Assembly: GCA_946807835.1 (NCBI GenBank)
Contig: OX327686.1
Span: 15,624,001 to 15,688,000 of the forward strand
DNA length: 64,000 nucleotides
Source: Ailanthus altissimus
Taxonomy: Eukaryota; Streptophyta; Magnoliopsida; Sapindales; Simaroubaceae
Direction of reading: 5' to 3'
Part shown: one piece after another, positions 58,527 to 64,000 of the stretch
Layout: every line of letters starts with the position of its first letter
How positions within the stretch are numbered: position 1 is the first letter of the stretch
Position numbers and translations under genes: made by a program
The notes under the pieces: model-generated
Told to the model about the DNA's origin: nothing
Database searches by the model: none
Seen by the model: only the letters and a program-made list of their open reading frames with translations

Positions 58527-58994
58527 TTACACATCAATAAGGGTTCTCTTTGTTACTAAGAATGGTCTTCCTAGTATGATGGATACCTCATAATTCTCCT
58601 CCATATCCAACACTATGAAATTTATAGAAAAAATGAACTTGTCAGCCTTTACCAAAATATCTTTAATAATGCCTCTTGGATAAGTGAGTGAATGATCTGT
58701 CAATTGTAAGGTGACATTAATAGGTTTAGCCTCCCCCAAACCTAACTTCTTATAAATGGATAATGGCATTAGGTTGATGTTGGCGCCTAAATCATATAAT
58801 GCTTTGCCAAAGAATTTCTCCTCGATAGTGCATGGTATGGTAAAACTGCCTGGATCTTTCAATTTTGGTGGTAATTTCTTTTGCAATGTAGTGCTACATT
58901 CTTCAGTGAGTGCCACAATTTTATACTCAGCTAATCTCATTTTCTTCGATAATATATCCTTCATGAACTTCACATAACTTGGAATTTGTTCCAA
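58527..58994 (-). pseudogene. gypsy-3 aspartic protease
   Basis: A 155-residue open frame with IPSYVKFMKDILSKKMRLAE, then the active-site segment YDLGANINLMPLSIYKKLGL and SLTYPRGIIKDILVKADKF, closing in VSIILGRPFLVTKRTLIDV. The catalytic D in DLGA is kept, and the domain looks complete. It would cut the polyprotein. It is bounded by stops on both sides, so it is only part of a broken pol. Confidence 0.9.
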
Positions 58995-59698
58995 AGCATC
59001 CGCAAAATGTATGTTAATGTGGAGTTTCTTGAAAACATCTAAAAATTTTTAAACCTGCTTGTCCAACTTCTGTTTTTGTAACCTTTGAGGAAATGGTAAA
59101 AGTGGATAAGAAGGCTGAACTATAAGTTTCTGCTGAACTTTACTTGTTTGTGCTGCTGCATTACATTTTTCTGCATTTCTTTATTGCTTTCTGCATTTTT
59201 CTACTGCTGTACATCATGTTCTGTAGTAAATTCTGCACTTTTCTACACTTCTGTACTGTTTTCTTCATTACCTTCTGCACTTTTCTCCACTTATGCACTG
59301 TTTGACTGCAACTCCTTGTCACTTCTCAAAGAGACAACTTTGCATTTCTCCTTATCCCCTCTAGGATTAGCTTTAGTGTTGCTTGGTAAAGTCCCTTAAG
59401 GTTGATTATTTAATGCTGCAGCAAGTTACCCCATTTAAGTTTCTAGAGTTTTCAAAGATGCAGAGTGGTTTTATAGAATAGCATCATTCAACTTCATATG
59501 CTGCATAAGCATATCTTCCAATGATGCTTTCTTATCCTGTAAGGGATGAAATCCGAGTAGGTTAGGTTTAAGTTGCTGCCTTTGGTTGCCACCCCAAGAG
59601 AAATTAGGATGATTTCTTTACCCCAGATTATAATAATTGGAATCTGGATTATTCTACTGTCTATTGTGGTTCCCCACATAGTTTACTGACTCCATGCA
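58995..59698 (-). other. gypsy-3 gag-protease linker with short repeats
   Basis: Low-complexity DNA at about 59120-59300 with repeated TTTCTGCACTTTTCTAC words on the plus strand; decoded on the minus strand it gives repeated NAE/SAE-type peptides. Comparable linkers lie in gypsy-4 and gypsy-5. Stops occur. Confidence 0.65.
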
Positions 59699-60550
59699 TT
59701 ACCCATTCATGTGATTGTCACCATAGAAGTCACAAGTCGCATTTTGAATTTTGATAGCATTTATAGAATCAAACTTCTTGGTTAAAATGTTAATCTGCGC
59801 AACCAATGCATTGAATGCATCAATCTCATGAACTCTAGCAACCTTCATTAGTGTAACACTTTTAGCAGGCCATTGATAGCTATTGGATGCCATCTCTTCC
59901 AATAACTCATATGCTTCTTCTGTGGACTTATTCATTAGAGCTCCTCCAGCAGCGGCATCGATAATTGTTCTTAAATGAACCACTATCCTATTATAGAATG
60001 TCTGGACTAATAACTATTTTGGAACTCCATTATAGGTACACTTCCTCAACATGTTCTTGAATCATTCCCATGCCTCATATAATGACCCACCTTCAATCTG
60101 CACAAATAAGGTGATGTCATTCCTCATCTTAGCTGTCTTAGCTGATGGGAAAAACTTTTCTAAGAACTTTTGTGCTAGGTCATCCCACGTTGATATAGAT
60201 CTTGATGGTAATGACATCAACTAGCTCTTGCCTTATCCCTCAATAAGAAAGGGAATAGTCGCAACCTGATGGCATCATCTGAAATCTCGTTGTACTTGAA
60301 TGTATCGCAAATCTCCAAGAAGTTCATAATATGCATGTTAGGATGATCATTGGGAGCTTCACTGAATTGCAGACTCCTTAAGCATCTGAAAAGTGCTTGG
60401 CTTGATTTCAAAGTTGTTTGCATTAATATTAAGGCGCATAATACTAGACTGAATGCCTTCTATTGTAGGAATAGCATAATCCCTCAATGATCTCTGCAGA
60501 TTTATAGGCACAAATACTAGATTATCGATGTTGTCGTTATTCTCTTCCAT
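59699..60550 (-). pseudogene. gypsy-3 gag (broken)
   Basis: Start at 60550 (MEENNDNIDNLVFVPINLQR), frameshift near 60380, then 60217-60423 with NFLEICDTFKYNEISDDAIR and LRLFPFLLRDKARAS. A stop-rich stretch leads to 59699-59983 with VHLRTIIDAAAGGALMNKST, EAYELLEEMASNSYQWP and a single zinc-binding-like CDFYGDNHMNG, in which the second cysteine is Y. Athila-type Gag. Not translatable. Confidence 0.87.
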
Positions 60551-60780
60551 ATTTCTTTTTTGATGTTGTTCTCAACAAAGTCTCCGGAATGTTCTTTCAA
60601 TCTCAGGATCAAAAGACGTTAAATTTTCGCTCTTGGTTCTTCACATGAACTGCCAAAACAAAAAAAATACAAATGGTGACTAGAACGAAACAAGAACTAT
60701 AATAATAATGCAATAAATAAATCTGAAGTAAAAGTAAGATAGTATAGTATTAGTATCAATCTAAGATTAGATAAAATAGT
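60551..60780 (-). other. gypsy-3 5' leader
   Basis: Short, AT-rich leader of about 230 bases between gag start and primer site; no repeat motif of the gypsy-2 type is seen. Confidence 0.7.
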
Positions 60781-60797
60781 CCCCGACAACGGCGCCA
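60781..60797 (-). promoter_or_regulatory. primer binding site of gypsy-3 (Asp-tRNA type, intact)
   Basis: Plus strand CCCCGACAACGGCGCCA; minus strand TGGCGCCGTTGTCGGGG, complementary to aspartate tRNA. It lies six bases before the 5' LTR. Confidence 0.92.
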
Positions 60798-60803
60798 AAA
60801 ACT

Positions 60804-62210
60804 TGATGTATGATTTAATAACCTAGCGCAAGTGCATGCTCTTCGTACTAAGTAATATAGGACTAAGTCCAGATTATCGATCCCACAGAGACTATTGTTT
60901 TTATTTTTTCAATTGATTACTAAAATTACTCTATTTTACCTTTATCCAGATTAGCTTCTAAGATGGAGTTTAACTAACAGAATTACTGCTATCAAATTAA
61001 ATTTAATTAAGATATCGCAAGTACTCAAAGATAGAATTCACTAATTTGATAAGTAATCTAGGGTATCGACTTATCCTCTAGTAGTTCATTGACTCTATTA
61101 ACCCCTTAGTTATTCCCTTATTATCAATTGATCGACTAGACACTGATTTCATCATAAGCTTCTGTCGACAGTTGAATGATAATATCACACCCTAACAATT
61201 ACCTATATGTCTATGGTAATCCGAATAAGGTGCAACTCATTAAGAATAAGTCTAATCAAACCATACATGCCACCTAGGTATATGTTTATCCTAGATGAAA
61301 CTCATAGATATTACTCTATGATCATATATCAATCTACCATAGGCTAAACACATGCATCCTCTTGTTAAAGTTATCATGGTTCCTAAATAATGAAAATTGT
61401 GATCAAGTATAATAAAGGCATTAAGCATAGATACACTGAATCAATTAAGGGATAAAAGTTCATAACTAAGAGTTTAAAAGAGTTAATTACATACTAGGTT
61501 TAAGAACGTCTAACCCTAGATCAAAAGTATTTAGCTCATGTTCAAAACAAGACTATCAAAGCAAAAGTATGAAAATATCATGAACAAAATCATCTCCTAA
61601 AATTAAGGAAGAAAATAACACAAGTATTGCCCTGAGTTGTTCTTCTTCCTCTTATCTTGATTGCCCAAGAGTTGAATCTTTAATCTTTAATAAATTCACT
61701 TTGATCTTCTTGGCTTGAATATGTATTCATTGCTTGCATTTTTCTCCTTGCTAAGTCTCCCTATTTTTGCCCCAAAATAGTATTTTTGTTGCTAAGAGAA
61801 ACCCTAGAACAAGGAGCTTTCAATCCACCCTAAATAGAAGAGTTAAAAGGGGTATTTAAACTTTCACATGGGCACTGCGGGGCTAGGGACTTAGCGCCGC
61901 AGCGCTGGGCATAAGCTGTAGGTTTCCATGAACATCGACGAGTATCGCGACACTAGGGGCTGAGTGCCACAGCGCTCACTCGCTAATCTGGATGCCGCAG
62001 CACCCAACCACTTGTTTTCCTACTTCCTTCTTTTGAGCGTTTTTACTTGTTTCTCACCTAAATCGCCTCCCGTTTGAACCTATGTGTCACATTTTCCTTC
62101 ACGCTCCTATTTAAGATTCAAAACACAAATAAGTAGCCAAATATTAATGGATTAAAGCAAAAATACCTATGTTAGAGTGCTAAAATACTATTGTTCTTAT
62201 GCCATTATCA
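60804..62210 (-). repeat. gypsy-3 5' LTR, 1407 bp
   Basis: From TGATGTATGATTTAA to TATGCCATTATCA. It aligns with 50485-51855. Its GC-rich box region (61865-61995) is longer than in the partner LTR: it has an additional intact GCGCCGCAGCGCTGG. TSD CTTAC follows at 62211-62215. Confidence 0.95.
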
Positions 62211-62215
62211 CTTAC

Positions 62216-62629
62216 TCTTAATGAATCTTAATTTATTACAAGTACTATAGGAATATAGGGAATTGGTAAATTAAGGTATACTTGCATGAATTTGGAAGAG
62301 GCTTGGGAATACGTTAGTGTCTTGGTCAATAACAAGAACTAATGGAGTTAAATATTAAAGGATTAATTATTAGAAAGCATATTGAGGGATAATATTAACC
62401 TTAGATTTTTTCTATATTGCTATCATCTAAATCTCTTTACATTGTATCAGTGCTTTTATATTTTCTAAATTCATTCTTAGACTTTTATTTTTTTGAATAA
62501 TTATTAGAAAGACATAATTTTAGTACTTGGTTAAAAAGAAGAAATTATCCTTGTGGGTTCGACATGAAACTCTTTTGTCCCTTTATTACTTGCATACGAT
62601 AGTGTATACTTATACTCAATTATAAGATA
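62216..62629 (+). repeat. partial gypsy-5 LTR, right of gypsy-3
   Basis: Continues the LTR copy broken at 50484 and ends in AATATCGTATCA at 62629. It is followed at once by gag coding text, without primer site or leader, so a deletion removed these and the first part of gag. Confidence 0.85.
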
Positions 62630-63540
62630 TAAAAATATCGTATCAATATGAGGCATGGCAATGCTTTAAGAACATGTTGAGGAAGTATCCTCATCATGGA
62701 CTCCCTAAATGGCTATTAGTCCAAGCATTCTACAATAGACTAGTAAGACATTTAAAGACTATTGTAGATGCCGCTGCTAGAAGAGATTTATTGAATAAGT
62801 TTACAAATGAGGCTTAAGATCAATTGGACCAGATTATGTCAAATAATTACTAATGGCCAATTGAGAGGGTTACACCTAAGAAAGTTTATGGTGTGCAAGA
62901 GATTAATGCATTCAATGCATTGGCTATGCAAATTAATATGTTGTCTAAGAAGTTTGATGCATTAAATATCGTCAAAACTCAACAAATGACTTGTGACTTC
63001 TATGGTGATAATCATATAAATGGGCGATGTATGGAATCAATGAGTTATATGGAAAATTTCAATGGATAACAACATAACCCACAATTAAATTTCTATAATC
63101 TGAGGTGGAGAGATTATCCAAACTTCTCTTGGAGTAATAACCAAGGGCAATCCTCTAAACTAGTGAATCCCCCAAGATTCTAACCATCGCAAGAGAAGAA
63201 GCCATCTTTGAAAGACATGTTTATGCTTTACATAAAGTCTAATGACGCCATAATGCAGAACTATTCAACAACCTTGAAATTTTTAGAGGTTCAATTAGGA
63301 CAACTTATTGCAGCAATTAACAAGCGACCTCAAGGAGCTCTACTAGGTGACACTAAAATAAAGCCACGAGGAAATGTAGAGTAATGCCAAGCTGACTCCT
63401 TGAGAAGCAATAAGGTCTTACATGATAACACATCCAAACCACCACCATCAAGCATGCCAAACAATAAGGAAAAGGAGAAGGTAGTACAACATGATGAAGT
63501 GCAGGCCTATAAACCATAATACTTTTTCCTTCAAGGCTTT
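62630..63540 (+). pseudogene. gypsy-5 gag, plus strand (truncated and broken)
   Basis: Begins mid-capsid with WQCFKNMLRKYPHHGLPKWL, then HLKTIVDAAARRDLLNKFTN, a segment INAFNALAMQINMLSKKFDA and the zinc-binding-like CDFYGDNHINGRC. The following NPQLNFYNLRWRDYPNFSW and FLEVQLGQLIAAINKRPQGA parts match Athila-type Gag tails. Several in-frame stops, such as those near 62816, 62850 and 63067, break it. The N-terminal half, leader and primer site are absent. Confidence 0.87.
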
Positions 63541-64000
63541 AAAGGTGTAAACCAAATGCAAAAGTAGAAAATCAGCAACAAACCAATTTAGAAAATAGTG
63601 TAAAAACACAGAAAAATGTAGAACTAACTATAGAAAAAAGTTCAAAAACTAGTATATAAATGTGCAACAAAATTCTGAAGTGCAGACAAGTGTAAACTTA
63701 GTAGAAGGTACCAATAGCAATATGCAGAATCAGCCCATACAGTCTTTCAATTTGCCTCCATCATTCCCTCAGAGGTTGCAAAAGAAGAAGTTAGATAGCA
63801 ATTTTTCAAATTTCTTGAAAGTTTTAAGAAATTACATATTAATCTTTATTTTGCAGATGCACTTGAACAAAATACCTAGCTACATCAAGTTTATGAAGAA
63901 CATACTTTCAAAGAACAAGACATTTGAGGATTATGAGACTGTAGCATTGATAGAGGAGTGTAGCACTATCCTTTAAAAGAAGCTATCTCTTAAGCTCAAA
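63541..64000 (+). pseudogene. gypsy-5 gag-protease linker and protease start (runs off the window)
   Basis: Plus-strand linker with short AGAAAATGTAG-type repeats to about 63700, then SFNLPPSFPQRLQKKKLDSN and, at 63850-63976, IPSYIKFMKNILSKNKTFED and ETVALIEECSTIL, followed by a stop at 63974-63976. The text goes on with protease sequence in another frame at the window end. The rest of the element lies beyond position 64000. Confidence 0.82.

Overview
This window is AT-rich plant DNA built almost entirely from nested, mostly decayed LTR retrotransposons. The plant assignment rests on retroelement hallmarks: Ty1/copia pol and gag with an initiator-Met-tRNA-type primer site, Ty3/gypsy Athila-type gag-pol with Asp-tRNA-type primer sites, a Tat-type pol end followed by a tandem-repeat 3' UTR, and 5-bp target-site duplications (TSDs) around LTRs with TG...CA ends. 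I see no host gene, tRNA, rRNA, CRISPR array or replication origin. The setting looks like gene-poor heterochromatin of a flowering plant; the species cannot be told from this sequence.

Layout. (1) 1-7662: copia-1, minus strand, with the tail of its 3' LTR, pol, gag, a long leader, primer site and 5' LTR. (2) 7663-11331, resuming at 35723: a plus-strand Tat-type gypsy element (RNase H, integrase, 3' UTR of about 60-bp tandem repeats), continuing through an antisense-coding 3' region (to about 40857) and a probable 3' LTR start near 40869. (3) 11337-35717: copia-3, inserted in that tandem array (TSD AAGGT on both sides). Its two long LTRs enclose further insertions: a copia LTR fragment (13800-14525), an Athila-type gypsy truncated at its integrase (14530-21024), and copia-2 (about 21025-30549), itself broken by a gypsy solo LTR (22919-24302) and a copia solo LTR (26237-28670). 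A gypsy solo LTR (34497-35536) sits in the right copia-3 LTR. (4) 36567-39260: a gypsy solo LTR with a related solo LTR nested inside it. (5) 42069-48297: a short Athila-type element with gag and protease remnants but no reverse transcriptase or integrase. (6) 48298-49153: a copia LTR fragment. (7) 49154 to the end: a plus-strand Athila-type element with a partly duplicated LTR and broken gag, interrupted by a near-complete minus-strand Athila element (50485-62210) carrying an extra 3' ORF.

Nothing here works as a pathway. Every coding region has stops, frameshifts or lost catalytic residues. The value lies in the insertion history and in non-coding motifs. The most unusual observation is a GC-rich box (variants of GCGCCGCAGCGCC) in LTRs of several gypsy elements, generally just upstream of a TATA-like sequence, and also in the leaders of three copia elements. 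Two further repeated leader motifs, one in copia and one in Athila, recur at regular places.
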